A DNA stretch of 64,000 nucleotides, taken from contig JAECYW010000003.1 in NCBI GenBank assembly GCA_023014335.1, positions 496,001 to 560,000 of the forward strand, read 5' to 3'. Shown here one piece after another: positions 9,558 to 21,462 of the stretch (positions are counted from its first letter, which is position 1; each line of letters starts with the position of its first letter). The notes beneath the pieces are model-generated. The model searched no databases. It had not been told where the DNA came from and saw only the letters and a program-made list of their open reading frames with translations. The position numbers and the translations under genes were made by a program. The DNA is from Galerina marginata. Lineage: Eukaryota; Basidiomycota; Agaricomycetes; Agaricales; Galerinaceae.

Positions 9558-11780
9558 CTAGATTTTCTTGATCAAGGGGCACTGTCCACTTTTCTGTAAT
9601 TTTACACGAGTCATCCTATTTCGAAGTAGAATCATCTGGTCCAAGAAAAAATTATACCTCTCAACCCTCATTTCACGAAGAATTGCATGAAAGCCTCCTA
9701 ACCACACATTTGTCTGCTCGGCAATCAAAGAATTGAAATACCATGCCTTACCATTTTCTCCGAGCAGTTCAGGATACATGGCGGGATTGCAATTGCGCTG
9801 ACACCAGACGTCTTCGGTTGAATGCTTGCAATTAAAGTGGAAGACGTCAACTGTAAGTCCAATGTCTTTAAAGAAAGGGTCGTTCTTGACATGACGGGAA
9901 AGCGAGCAGTTGTTGTCGAAAAAGATATGGTTCGGCTTTTGACCATTGATCTTGAACGTGCGCTTTATGAACTCCTTTAAAAAGTTGAAAGGTTAAATCT
10001 CTGCAATAGAAGGGAAACGAGGACATACTGCGCAGGTTGCAATCGCTTCGGCTCCAAAAAATGTCTCGCGTGCAAGAATCATACCACAAGGGGCAACCAA
10101 AATCTGCTCGTTGTGTGTTCTCCTCCTCCCAAACCGTGCCGAAATTCTTTTTTTGCTGGTTGCGCTCTTCGGCAGGGGAGCAATCCCTCGTGGATCTGAA
10201 ACCCCCTCATTGACACCGTGAACCAAGTTTGCATCCTCTTCGTTCACCTCAAATTCTTCTTCCTCCTCATCATCGACGAGTTCTCCTACGTTGACCTCTT
10301 CTGCGATTCCGTCTTCTGGGTGTGATACGCGTTGTCGTTTCAACTTTTCCTGGAGCTGGACACGAGATTCTCCCCGTAATATGTAAATGCGCTCGACTTC
10401 CTGATGGGATGGATCTGCACAGGTCCGTTTTCCTTCGAGAATGTGTTCGTTGCAATCCTTGATAGCGCATATAATGCTTAGGTCACGGTGCAGGGGACAA
10501 TACCGATCTCGTGATGTTGCCAATGGAATTTGACAGTTGTGAACGGCGCAACATATATGCCCCAGTGTCACTCCATCCATAACAACAACCCAGACTGATT
10601 TGATAGCTGAATTGCTGTCAGTCGCTTGCCACTAATAGCTATAAGAGATATTAGACGTACGATTTCCCAGAGCATCTTTATATGTCCGTGTACAAGTCTC
10701 GCATCGATGGAAGACTTCCTTTTGGCCATAGAGTTTAATGCGAGTGTTGCGTGCCTTGACAGCTTCCGTAAAACGATTGGCTTGTTCTCCTACATGAGGA
10801 ACAATCAGGGTTGTGTTGCGCTCGTGGTGATCTTCGAGAAGGGAAACGATGGTGAATCCGTCTTGGACATGATCTCCTTTGAGGGCGGCTTTGACAGGCC
10901 AGTCCGCTGGAAGGCAATCTGGTCCTACGAGTGCGACTTCGTAAGTGCGGGCACAGTTCGTGAAAGACTTCCTATATGCGCAAGTCAATAATGTTCTGAA
11001 GGCATCAAGTCTCTCGGACGCACCATGCAATATTCGTATCTGTTGTCCACATATTTACAAGCCTACGCTCAACATATTGGTGTTCCCCCACTTGGATCAC
11101 TTCTGGTATATCGCCATCGTAGTAGTGTCGCATGCCGTTCTTGACAGAATAATTCTTATAGTAGGCCGTGTTACAGCCTGAACGCGTTGCACATAAAATA
11201 TTTGAGTGAGTTAATTGATATTCGAAGTGAGAAGACCCACCTTCGCACTGAAATCTAATCACCCATACTGGGAGAGCACCTTTATCTAATGTATAGAGGA
11301 CACCTTGTGTTTGGTCTGTCTTCTGGAGCTTGCGACCCTTTGTCGGGTGGCTGCACTCGCTATTGGTGCAGTAATTCACAGGAGGATATAAACAGGCTGT
11401 CGAACCATATCAACATAGCTTCAATGAAGAAGGCATTCGGAACTGAACTCACTATAACCGAGATCCCCACCGTGTAACTTGAATCTCTCATCTATCGCTT
11501 TTGCCTCTTCAGCATCATCCCACACCCTGTCCTTCAGGTACGACCAAAGTTTTTCCGTTGACTTCTGATCAATCTCACATATCCGAGAAAGAAGAATCAT
11601 CACGGATTCTGGCAAGAACAAGGGCGCTTCACTAGCAGGCCAGTTTGATGCCTGCGCAAGGAGTATCTCATTCTTGAAGCGTGGTGCGTATTGAAGAAAA
11701 CAAGATATCTTGAGGAGCATTTCCTGGTTTAAGATGTCCGGAAAACTGTCAGCAAGCTCAAGGAATTCGTGCACTGCCAT
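9558..11780 (-). CDS. KDZ-type transposase-family protein with CxC5 and CxC6 cysteine clusters
   Basis: Five exons: 11780-11453, 11396-11024, 10971-10661, 10606-10029 and 9974-9558. They sum to 2007 nt (668 residues) with consistent phases; introns are 52-56 bp. The order is a helical N-terminus, a CxC5-like cluster (YCTNSEC, with further cysteines downstream), a CxC6-like cluster (CETCTRTYK, then CCAVHNC and CPLH), an acidic linker, and a KDZ-like C-terminal core. The core keeps possible catalytic acids in FFDNNC (about D550), VDVFHF (about D573) and AEQTN (about E616). These clusters accompany Kyakuja-Dileera-Zisupton transposons in basidiomycetes. The protein is the short form, without the large N-terminal transposase part. 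It is intact, so it is either recently active or kept for another use. No terminal inverted repeats of its own were found. Confidence 0.85.
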
Positions 11781-12069
11781 ATTATTGAGAGTGTAGAGAT
11801 AAATAGACAGACAACTGGTGACGAAAGAGACGTGTACTTGAAAAAGGAAAGAAAAGTTCGAGCGCGACGAGTTCACGTGATGTTACATCGGCACGTGCAG
11901 TGTGGATGGTGCGGACACTCGGACAATGTGGAGGGGCGGACTCTCGAAATACGGAACGTCCTCCACAGGGCACTGAGTGGCAGTTCATTATGGTTCGTTA
12001 ATAAACGTCCATTCACGATCATCGTTGTATCTGGAACTACGCGCAAAAATAGTTGGCCGGATTTCGGAC

Positions 12070-12869
12070 AAGCCATTCAGAAATATGGGCTGTTTGAATT
12101 TCAGAAAAACATTACTACAGTATTTAACGGGTACTTTGTACACCAAAATTAACTTTGCTCAGTTTTCAATATGATGCCGTCCATAAAATATCAATAAAAT
12201 TATATAAACATGTAGCTATACATCTCATAGTCTTTTATACCAAATTTCAGAGCGTGAAGAGAACATCATGTTGAGTAATTCACTCCTCAAGACGAAGTCA
12301 TTTTCGCAGCCCGTTTATAAATACTTTGTACACCGGCTTTTACTTATCTGCCGGTCAGCTTTTCCTGGACTTTGTTAACCCTGAGTAGTAATGCTATCAA
12401 ATCTCGGCATCCCCCTCCCCCCTCTTCCATTGGTATTTCGCCATTTTCTCAACGAGTTTGCATCTAATTCCCCTAATTTCTTTTGCATAATATGTGGTTA
12501 TGATACCTTAATGTCCTGAATGTACCAAAATTCCCAATTTTTCAGTGATTGCTATTCAAGAACCCAAATACCATTTTCGGAAAACTATCCAATTTGGGTA
12601 TCTCAGGCACCGGCACTGACCCACTTGATTTCTACCCTCCGTTCCGTACTTTTATATCGCCCATGGGCAGTACTCATATGTAGGAAACCAAATATAATAG
12701 TAGATATACCCGATAGTCTCAAAAAACTCAACTGTACAAAGGACCCATAGTGTACAAAGTACCCGTTAAATACTGTATATGGAGTACCGCCGGTACTCCA
12801 TTAATTATTTCGGTACTCCATATAGTAATGTTTTTCTGAACTTTGAACAGTCCATATTTCCGAATGCTT
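12070..12869. mobile_element. Non-autonomous inverted-repeat (MITE-like) element
   Basis: Positions 12070-12143 and 12750-12869 are inverted copies of each other, about 73 bp and nearly identical once a 45-bp insertion in the right arm is removed. Inner arm ends read GTGTACAAAGTAC; outer ends contain CATTCAG/CTGAATG-type sequence. The roughly 600-bp interior is AT-rich with no credible ORF. A further copy of the inner motif (TACTTTGTACACC) lies at about 12320. No clear target-site duplication is seen at the outer ends. It sits just upstream of the KDZ gene's start, but nothing shows that the gene mobilises it. Confidence 0.65.
12776..12824. mobile_element. Nested 45-bp mini-MITE with TA target duplication
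   Basis: Against the left arm of the surrounding inverted repeat, the right arm has an extra 45 bp (12778-12822). It starts TATGGAGTACCG and ends with the exact reverse complement. It is flanked by TA at 12776-12777 and 12823-12824, while the uninterrupted arm has a single TA. A perfect 12-bp terminal inverted repeat plus a TA duplication is the signature of Tc1/mariner-type insertion. At 45 bp it is near the lower limit for such elements. Confidence 0.7.
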
Positions 12870-13628
12870 AGGGAATGCTTTTTTGTTCTCGGAGGAACCG
12901 TTTATGCGCCTAGTGTGGGGACATGAATAGGTTTTGTGATATGCTGCAGCTTCCCTGTCCTTCATCTGATGGAACCAAATACATAATTATGAAACGGAGG
13001 GGACCTCTGTCGATGAATGTCAAAATGTCAGACATGTCGCCTTACTTCGACCCACATTCTGCAGTAAAGTATTCCCCTTTGTGATATACACGTACCTGAC
13101 TGCGCCGAAGGCTGAACGAGAACTCGAGATTCTCTCCCGCGTCTCGGCGCCTAGTCGACGTTGTCTAATAATAAATGATCAAGTAGGCCCCAAGTTGGTT
13201 GATATGTTCCCAGACCCACCTGTCCTCTAACTTCTGAAGCACATGGCGGTGTCTACCTAATCTGAACTGGTACCGCGATCTGCTGGGAGGCCTTGCAGCC
13301 TCGAGGCTGCGGCTATGGCGTCTACTAGTAATTCCCAACCACACTTGCGGTTTGTTCTGCAAATAGGTTGACAGGTTGCTGTGTTTATACGGTATAGCTC
13401 AGGATCAAGTATCCTGGCACTGGGGTTTCACGCCTGTACTGTGGTCCGTCCAGGAAGTAAGTCGCCAGAACGCTTATCTACAGTACGGCATAGCTTTGAA
13501 GTTTTGACGGTTTTAGACTATGCTATTCGGGTGCGTCCTCATACAAATACGAATGGAGACTTGATGTTCTCCCCGCCTTCTCTCTACCTGAGATTCATCC
13601 CTTCCACTTCAACTGCGATCCCTATCAG
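12870..13628. other. Intergenic, nothing recognised except one palindrome
   Basis: No coding sequence or RNA gene is supported. It contains the perfect 16-bp palindrome at 13295-13310 listed separately. Confidence 0.5.
13295..13310. repeat. Perfect 16-bp palindrome GCAGCCTCGAGGCTGC
   Basis: The same 16-mer occurs again at 41863-41878, 28 kb away, in unrelated flanks. Related hairpins with AGGCT or GGCGGT stems lie at 18272-18296 and 28168-28182. Confidence 0.8.
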
Positions 13629-16205
13629 ATGCTGATCACTGAACCACCAGATGACTGGTCCTCTTCGAGAACTTCGTCAACCCTCTCCAGTCAACAAACA
13701 CCTCTAATGTCGCCGTTTAAAAGCGATACGTTCGATCAATTTTTGTCTACTGAGAAGGTCCTTGAAATTCGTTCTATCCCACTGAGAAAAAAGCAGAAGG
13801 AATGGCAAAGGCGGAAATATAGATCCATTCTCCGTTCGTGTCTTGGGTACGAGAACAATATTACCATCATGATAGACTACTTATTGTATGAATTAACTAT
13901 GACACTCGTTGTTTTAGAGCGATGGAACTGGGAAACGTTATCTCCCCTGAAAAACACCCCATTCTCATTATAATCTGTCAAATTACGATACTTGCAGCGG
14001 CGTGGTCATTTTCCCTTATATGTCACCTCGTTGACATACCCCTCCCATTCACGTTGGCAGTTTGGGCAAGAGACAATCCCCATCTACTAACATTGACCGT
14101 AACACTATTAGCAACTGCGATATCGGCAATATCATCGTTGTGGGTGTTTGTTTCAATACATATCGACATTCGCATATTGACCTCCAACAAGCTGTCTCTC
14201 CCTATTGATTAGATATGCAGTCAATCACTATCTAACTCACCGGTCCCTAACAATTTTTACCTTGGGAGCTAGTATCAAGGTTTTAAACCGCTCTTTCATA
14301 TTTGACCTTCAACACACATTTTGGACCTGCATGGCTATGGCCACCATCCTAATCACGGGCACGCAAACCGCTGGGTATGTGATGTCAGTTTCTCTAAACC
14401 CCTGTAACTCGACACTCACTATTTGCGGATGGCGCTATAGATGGTCGACTTTGCTGACACCTGTGGATATATCCCTGAACACCAGTGTGGCCGGAATCGA
14501 GTTAGATATAACACTGGCGCCATATACGTCGTCCATCCATGCGATTAATTTGTTTCCGGTGGACACTGAGCGAAGCCCATCTGCTGAGCTAGCTGGTTTT
14601 ACGACAGCGTTTGCCCGGGTAACTAATACTTCGTGCTTTGTTACCTGTCTTGGCCGAGCCTTTAACGGCACAACTGGTGAATCTCAGACGCCGTCCGCGC
14701 GCTGTATGTACTTACTGGAAATACCGTACAGGTGGCATAGCCCCAGTAACGCTGAGTCAAATAGTCAAGGATAAACCGCAACTCTCAGTCCTTTACCCGA
14801 TCACAAAGCAGTCGTTTCCCAAAGGACTTTCGGAAACCTTAATAGTGAGCGACCATCAAGGATTTACGGTGGATGTCTCTTGTCAATCAAACGGCACTGA
14901 AGGCTCTTCCCAACTAAACTGGACTACTTCGCTAAATATTACAATACCAGAGCCGGATTCTGGTGTGGGCAGTGTAGGGATGTGGAGGTTTCATGTATCA
15001 AGGGACTGCAGTCCAGTGTATACAAGATCCCTGAGCAAGTCATTCATTTCGACATTTTGTGCAAGTGTACATTTCTGATACCATCACAAGTAGGTGAAGC
15101 GTTTGGGATTGAATACGCCGAGGTCGTGCTCGGTATTGCCTGTCTAGAAGAAGCTGATACTAAATACTGTCTGTACTTTCGCCAGTTTGCAAAACCTGAA
15201 CTCACTATTCTTCAGCTTTTTTTGTCGATTACGTTCAACTTGAACGTGATGGTTCATTTTATCCTTTGAAGCCATCTTTGGCATGCGATATCATTCCGCG
15301 TGTCTCATCAGTTGAAACTGTCTATGATGGCAATGTTTTAACAAACGCAAAACCGACGGTCCATCATGCCAGTGCCACGCAAATGTATGTGACAGATCAC
15401 GTAATCAGTTTGTTGGAAAATACAATCTTCGATGGGTTGACTTGGCAGGGAAGCATTATCGGAGCAGCATTTGGTCATGATCTCTCCCCCCAATTATGGG
15501 TGCGTAGAACTTGGTTTCCGAAGAACCTTTCTCAACTTCTAGCTTTTCTTTAGGAACCCTTTATCAAGAGTTTTCTGGAGTTTACTGTGTCTGTAAGGAA
15601 GATTTACCCTTATGGGCTTTTTGAATGACTTCAGTAAATTTGATTGACAGGAGTTCCGAGCTAATGCAGCTGACGGTGCTCTAGTATTCGACCAAAGCTC
15701 TGATGGCGGACAGCCCTGGCGCAATGTCACAGGGATTTTGCAAACGAAAACAATTGGATATACTCGGCAGCCAACCGTCCTCACCATTTCCCTTCTTCCT
15801 ATCACTTGTGTTGGACTGGCCTCTATCCTTGGGGTGGTTTATGTCCTAATCCAACAGAGGAGGGAACAACGCCGTGAGTCGAGCAAGACACACCCGGACT
15901 CACATTCGGAGTCATCTCGGAGCATCGCCGACACCGATCAGCATGAAAATCAGTCAGAGGTGGGCAGCAATAACGATAAAGGCGGGGTATTAAGGCAGGG
16001 AGGAATATTTGATGTCGGTGATCCACTGCATCTTTTGGCAGTTGCGTCCGCTGGTGGCATCACTGGCCTTTTTGGTGCTGGGATTAATGAAACACAGTTG
16101 AGGATGCGGCATACAGTTGAACTGAGATTGGGTGAGGTGGTAAGTAACGACGACGACTTTCAAGAGGACGGTAGGAAAGGGAGGATCGGATTGGTTCACC
16201 AATGA
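13629..16205 (+). CDS. Multi-pass membrane protein with large glycosylated ectodomain (Agaricomycete family, function unknown)
   Basis: Nine exons: 13629-13846, 13918 to about 14145, 14213-14374, 14441-14676, 14732-14964, 15012-15168, 15216-15499, a 39-nt micro-exon 15554-15592, and 15651-16205. With the donor at 14146 the total is 2112 nt (703 residues), in phase. Exon 2 may instead end at 14136 or 14139; both keep the phase. Three transmembrane segments lie near the N-terminus (around HPILIIICQITILAAAW, LLTLTVTLLATAIS and FWTCMAMATILITG). A long outer region follows with several N-x-S/T sites, then one helix (TISLLPITCVGLASILGVVY) and a charged Ser/Asp-rich tail. The layout resembles a large uncharacterised family I know from Agaricomycete genomes. 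No enzyme motif is seen. Confidence 0.7.
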
Positions 16206-18271
16206 GTTCGGAGTACTGTAGGATTTCGAGGTTAGAGATTCTCGGGGGAGTAACTTAGTAGGACAGTGTATTATGATCGACCGGTTTTCCTTGCTTTAAT
16301 TTAAACACTTTTCCTTTTGTCCTTAATTGACCGCATGGAAATTTTCCGATATTACAGTCTAAGCCGATGCGTCGAGTCACGAGTTAAATCTTCTCCATTC
16401 GCGTCTACACTTGTCTCTCGATATGCTTCACGACTGTGCACTCACAGTTGTTGAAGTTGATCTGGCGAACACCCGCAATACTCTTCGGCCTTTATGTCAA
16501 GTAACCGAATATTCCACGAAGACCACAAAAACGGTGTCTCCGTAGCCACCACTCTCAGAGCTGACGGATGCTTCCACTGTTCTACACACCCTTGATTTCT
16601 GGTTTTGCTTACGAACGCCTTTGAGGATCATGGTACTTAACTGAAATATTGGAGGACAGAGTCCAAACGACCTGCTGCAATAGTTTGACTATCCCCAGAA
16701 GTGATTTTTTCTTTGGGAAGGAAGTGAACTTAGATACGATAAGAGCAGGAGAAGTAGGGAATGTGGGCGACGATATTCGTAAAGAAGATGGAAATAATGG
16801 ACGATAAGAAGAAATGAATGAAGTAGCAGTAGCGAAGGAATTCGCAGGTTGGATGAACGCCGGAGAAAAGGAAACTTCGTCAGACGCCAAGAGGAGAGAG
16901 ACAGAAGAAAAAAACGAACGTAAGGTGAATGGCAAATTACTTCGGTGTGAGTCTCACTTAGACTGGAAGATAAGTGGCATTGAGAGTAACGTGCACTGGT
17001 AGACGAGCTGGGAACGCCCACCCTACGAAGAATAAGACAAATTAGCAACGGAAATAAACGAAACGGAGAAAGAAACGTGCCTTATATTGGGATCCACCTC
17101 AATTATTTATTTTCAAACCACGTCGTATCAAGTTCGTCACTCGGAACTTCCTCGATAACCTGAGGCGAAACGAACAGGCGAGACGTGACATCAAACGAGA
17201 ATAATCCTTAATGCTTAAGGCGGTTCTGAGAAGGCCCAGGAAGTAGAAACCACGTCGATCCCTGGATTATACTCAAGGGGAACTGAACAGCCACCTGAGG
17301 CAAGTACGGCTTCGCATGGGTGTTGAGTGTGGGGTAATCGTACATCAGAGACGACGTGGTTTCGGAATGGGCATCAGCCGGGGTATGGCGAAATTCGACC
17401 CAGGAGGAGATAAGAAAAAAGCGGACGAAGATGACGGATGTAGCCCGCAATGAACACCATAAGAAAGGTAGACAAAAAAAAGGTGCTTGATGATCGACAA
17501 GCGTCATCTTCCTATTCGCGGTCTGGATAGGTTCGCATCAGTGAGAATGGGAGACCGAGGCAGAAGCAGAAGCCTACGCACCAATCTGTCGCTTACTTGG
17601 TCGAATCAGGCGGTCCACAAAGAAGAACAGGACTGGGAAAGGCGATAAAGAAAGAGAAGAGAACAGAAAGGGCGATGCTAGAACATAAAAGCACGGGAAG
17701 AACCTGTAAAATAGGACATAGGGTAGTGAAAATGAAACGCGACACAACCTGGAACAACCCGTGTTCAACAGCACCTCCGCCAGCTACAGCGTCTTCGTCT
17801 GAAGCGAGAATGTCATTGCACAGACGAGAGGCGCTGGATGTGCACACGGTATTGGGAGGTGGTTCAGAGATTGGCGTCAGCGGCCAAAGTTAAGGTGATG
17901 AAAAGATGAAACAGGATAATAGGTGAACAAAAAGACGCATATATGCACCAAAGAGGAAGGAAAACGCACAAAATTGATACTGTCCGGGTTCCTGGTCCTC
18001 GATTTGTAGATCTGGGTGGCTTATGCTACGAGGAACAAGGATGCTAGATCCCGTAACACCTTTCTTGTTTGGAAACAGAAGTAGACTAGACGAACCGCAA
18101 GCCTATCTAAAATTTAGAAACGGCCAAGCTATCGGGGCGAAATTCAGATCGAAGGAGAAGACTGCGGGTAAAGAAAGATGTCAGAGTGATATCAAAGAGA
18201 AAAAGAAAACGTATGTCGCCTTTGTCTTGTTGGGCTTCACGCCGCCACCAGCGAGCAGAGGAAGGTAAAGT

Positions 18272-18296
18272 CGAGGACAGCCTCAGGCTGTCCTCG
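18272..18296. repeat. 25-bp perfect hairpin palindrome (12-bp arms, 1-nt centre)
   Basis: Arms read CGAGGACAGCCT and its exact complement around a single C. Arm and core resemble the palindromes at 13295, 28168 and 41863. Confidence 0.8.
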
Positions 18297-19452
18297 TCGC
18301 TAACTAACCCACCATCCTCTCCGTCCCGGTCCCCCTCGTGCACACCGTCGAACTTGGACGCACTGACGCCGAGTGCTCTCAAGCCTTTCGCCCAGTGGAA
18401 GAATCTTCAGGTACCGCTGGCACCAGACACTCGTCGAGAGGTAGATGTGGGAGGTATTTCGTCTAGGCCGGTCCAAGTTTGACCTGACACTGCTGAGAGG
18501 GCGAATCAGGGATGTTGCAAGATTTATAATGGATACTGTAGTAGAATGGCTGGCAACGACAACGTTATAGAAAAGAAAGATACGAGTGGATGGAGTGAGA
18601 CGCACATTAAGCCGAGCCGTAGGTGCTCGGACATTCTGAATCCTGACGACCACTAAGTACGGGGTCGTCGTTGGACGCCATATAGTTCATCCGATTGGTG
18701 CTCCTGCCACCGCCGAAGCCAGAGGTGCAATATAGCGGTGGCCAAAGTCAAGGATGATGCATCGATGGTGGTTGATGTTGACCTCATCATCGTTGTTGAT
18801 GCCGACCTCCGGTGCATTTCAAGATCTTTCCACGCTCATATGGGGTCGGCCCGCCAAAAGATCCAAACATATAGAGCTATTCATACTAATAGCTCTCCTC
18901 AGTCACAGTCAGCTGACCATTAAATGTAACAGAAAATCAGGCAGACTATCGAATTTATTTCGTTAACTGTGGGATATCAAACAGGTGATCCAAGTCGCAA
19001 GTCGTCACACAAGCTGCAGCGCTGGTGGTGATCGCATAATGGCATTTACACCGTTCGAACTTTGTGCATGCGCAAAACATATTTCTCAGAATGAGATAGT
19101 TACGAAACGTCAAAGATTCGTATCCTAGTGGACATTGAAAAAGCAGAATAAGAAGCTCCGCAGACGATTTTAACTTCAAAGCATAGTATATAGAACGCGA
19201 ATGAAGAATCGTGCTTCTATCTGTTGTCGGTTCAATGCATGGCGCTCGAAGAGCGACGATGGAAGCCGCTGGCACCATTACCCAGGAATGACGGCTTCTT
19301 AGAACATAGATTACGTCCAATGAATTTAGGCTGCACTCTGGAAGGGCATTATAGGCTGCATTCTGGCTTGCTCCACCCAGCCCTCCATGTCAGCTACGGA
19401 CGGCGTTTGAACGAAATGAGACAAAATGGAAGACAAACGGCTATCAAAAACG

Positions 19453-19459
19453 TATAAAG
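19453..19459 (+). promoter_or_regulatory. TATA box of the hydrophobin-like gene
   Basis: TATAAAG lies 51 bp upstream of the ATG at 19504, within the usual fungal range. No activator sites were assigned. Confidence 0.5.
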
Positions 19460-19503
19460 CACCAAGTTCTACGGTCGAGAACATACTCACTCCCTCATCA
19501 AAT

Positions 19504-19964
19504 ATGTTGGGCCACCCTTCCATCGTTCTCACTCTAACCCTCGCTCTCGGCTTCCCAATCCTTTCCGCCGCACAATGCACGCTCCTTTGTTGCGATTCAC
19601 TTACTTCGGTAAGATATCCCAAAAGATTATTCGGACACCTCACCGACATTATCCTAAAATATTCAAGCCGTCAAATCCCAGCGCTGCTAGCCTCATCTCC
19701 CTTCTCGGGATTACCAACGTCGGCCCAGGTCTAATTGGACGTAAGCCGAAAACTCAAGGTCTTCGACGCTAAAGCCCATCTATACTACAGTTCAGTGCAC
19801 AGCACTCGGCCCAGACTGCTCAAAGCAGCGACTCTGCTGTGCGAGTGGGAATATTGGGGTAAGTATTGCACTAGACAAATGACTATCCGGAACTGATATT
19901 GCCACCATGATTATTCGTGTAGGGTGGCCTGTTGGCTTACGGATGCGGTTTGCAGCAAGCGTAG
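19504..19964 (+). CDS. Hydrophobin-like secreted protein (class I-type, divergent)
   Basis: Four exons, 19504-19608, 19668-19740, 19791-19858 and 19923-19964, give 288 nt (95 residues). Introns are 59, 50 and 64 bp. A signal peptide of about 24 residues ends in LSAAQ. The mature protein has eight cysteines in hydrophobin order, C-CC-C-C-CC-C, with spacings 3, 31, 6, 5 and 12. Class I proteins usually have 5-8 residues before the first CC and at least 8 between the fourth and fifth cysteines, so both loops are short. Hydrophobins are secreted, coat hyphae and spores, and self-assemble at water-air interfaces. The gene converges on the CBM1 gene, with 183 bp between the two stop codons. Confidence 0.85.
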
Positions 19965-20147
19965 ATGGTTTAAGTCTGACACAAAGTCAGGTCTGAATAC
20001 GCACCGCAGAAGTTACTTTAGCGGTGCAATAAGTTCAAGTTCAATGTAACGAGATTTTGATTGGTACTTCCATCAACCATTTAAACGAACGGTTCAGGCG
20101 ACAAGACTCTTCGAATGTCAAGGGTGCATACAACCAAAAAAAAAATA

Positions 20148-21462
20148 TTATATGCATTGGGAGTAATAAGCTAAATGTCCTTGTCAGCGCGCCGGTTTTC
20201 CAGGAAAAGCAAGGGGCTTACGATTTTGCACCACACAAGTGTACGGCGCGACACTGATGGAATGATATTCATTGATATTCATTCCAGGTCAAACACGACT
20301 ATGGGGGCTTACCATTCAGTCACTCCAACATACCCAGTCCCACCGCACTGGTAATAATGGGCGATTCCGGTCGACGTCGGCGAACTTGTCTTCGTCGTAG
20401 TATGCGTCGAGGTGTGCGTCGTCGTGTGCGTCGTGGTATGCGTCGTAGTATGCGTCGTAGTCGTGGAAGTCGTGGAAGTCGTCGTAGAACTCGGTGTAGA
20501 GGTGGTTGTGGTTGTAGTCGAGGTCGACGATGGCACCGGTGTAGTTGTGGATGTGATAGTGGCGTTGCCGACTTTGCACCATCCGTCGCTGTTGATGATG
20601 AAGTCTATGCTTCCGTCGGGCTGACTCTGTCCACCTGCGTTATCAGCATCGGCAGAGGTGTGGCAGAACTTGAAAAGAGAGCAGGTGAGATCGGTGCTTC
20701 CGCCCTAGAGGACCGAATATGAGTATTATCAGAGGTGAAGGGTTTTTATAATCACCTTTCCGTTTACATCGTGAAAAGCTAATAGCACGTCAGCAAGGAA
20801 TTTTTGTGCCTTATTGCCTGAAAAAAACTCACAGTTGACGAAAGTGCATCCAGGAACCGAGTCACACATTGCCTTACAATCTGTTCGAAGGGGAAAAGAA
20901 CAGAACATGAGAAGAGAAGTAAATAAATCTTGAAACTTGAACACGTACCATCGACTGTTTCAACGAGTCCAAATGTCATAAAGTCATCCGCCTGGACAGC
21001 AGCAGTTATATTATCGAAGGTTTCAATATAGCCGTCAGAAGGGGTAGGAGCCACGGTGATAGTGACAGTAGCAGTCGTTGTCGTTGTAGTTGGCGATGTA
21101 ACAGTTTTAGTAACCGTTTGAGTGGGTTCGGGCTTAGGCTTCGGGACAGGACAGTGGAGGGCGTCCGGGTAGTACCAAAGGAGCCTGCACATCATCTACC
21201 GAAACGGTTATCGGAGTAATTTTCAGAGAGGTTAGATACGTACTTCATGGAGTGTCCAAAGGTCTGGATATTTCTGAGGATTGGGGCCGTAGTACCATCC
21301 GGGAGTAGCTCCATCGACCCAAGGAGGTACAGGAGCGTTGTAAAAGTTGTCAGGGCCTGCATCGAATCCGAGGACGGCATTGATATCAATTTGGGCATAC
21401 ATTTCCGCAGCTAAAACGCCGGAGCCCGCGAGACATGCAGAAACGAGCAAGAGTAGCTGCAT
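20148..21462 (-). CDS. Secreted modular protein with Cys-rich domain, Thr/His linker and C-terminal CBM1
   Basis: Seven exons: 21462-21244, 21195-20949, 20880-20833, 20778-20756, 20704-20313, 20253-20222 and 20170-20148. They total 984 nt (327 residues), all in phase. A signal peptide (about 1-19) leads to an N-terminal domain rich in Trp/Tyr/Pro (PGWYYGPNPQKYPD). Then come a Pro/Thr linker, a conserved cysteine domain (DCKAMCDSVPGCTFVN, then HDVNGKGGSTDLTCSLF), a long Thr/Ser/His linker with HTTT repeats, and a full CBM1. The CBM1 runs from YYQCGGTGYVG through CVAPYTCVVQN to PYYSQCI, with its cysteines and aromatic face present. CBM1 binds crystalline cellulose or chitin. The middle domain resembles fruiting-body secreted proteins; its activity is unknown. 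The CBM1 is split over three exons, two of them only 32 and 23 nt. Confidence 0.85.

Larger units (their letters stand above)
16206..19503. other. Long intergenic stretch without a supported gene
   Basis: The plus strand is strongly purine-rich from about 16700 to 18700, so many minus-strand frames look hydrophobic and serine-rich. None joins into a gene with domains or consistent splice sites. Unlisted decayed coding sequence on the minus strand (for example 17590-17850 and 18110-18380) cannot be excluded. A palindrome at 18272-18296 and a TATA box at 19453 are listed separately. Confidence 0.4.

Noticed and set aside
9558..12869. Inverted repeat at 12.07-12.87 kb as the terminus of the KDZ element
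   Set aside because: Both arms lie on the same side of the gene, so they do not flank it.
20357..20722. Arg/Cys-rich and Val-rich plus-strand frames
   Set aside because: They are antisense shadows of the Thr/His linker repeats of the CBM1 gene.
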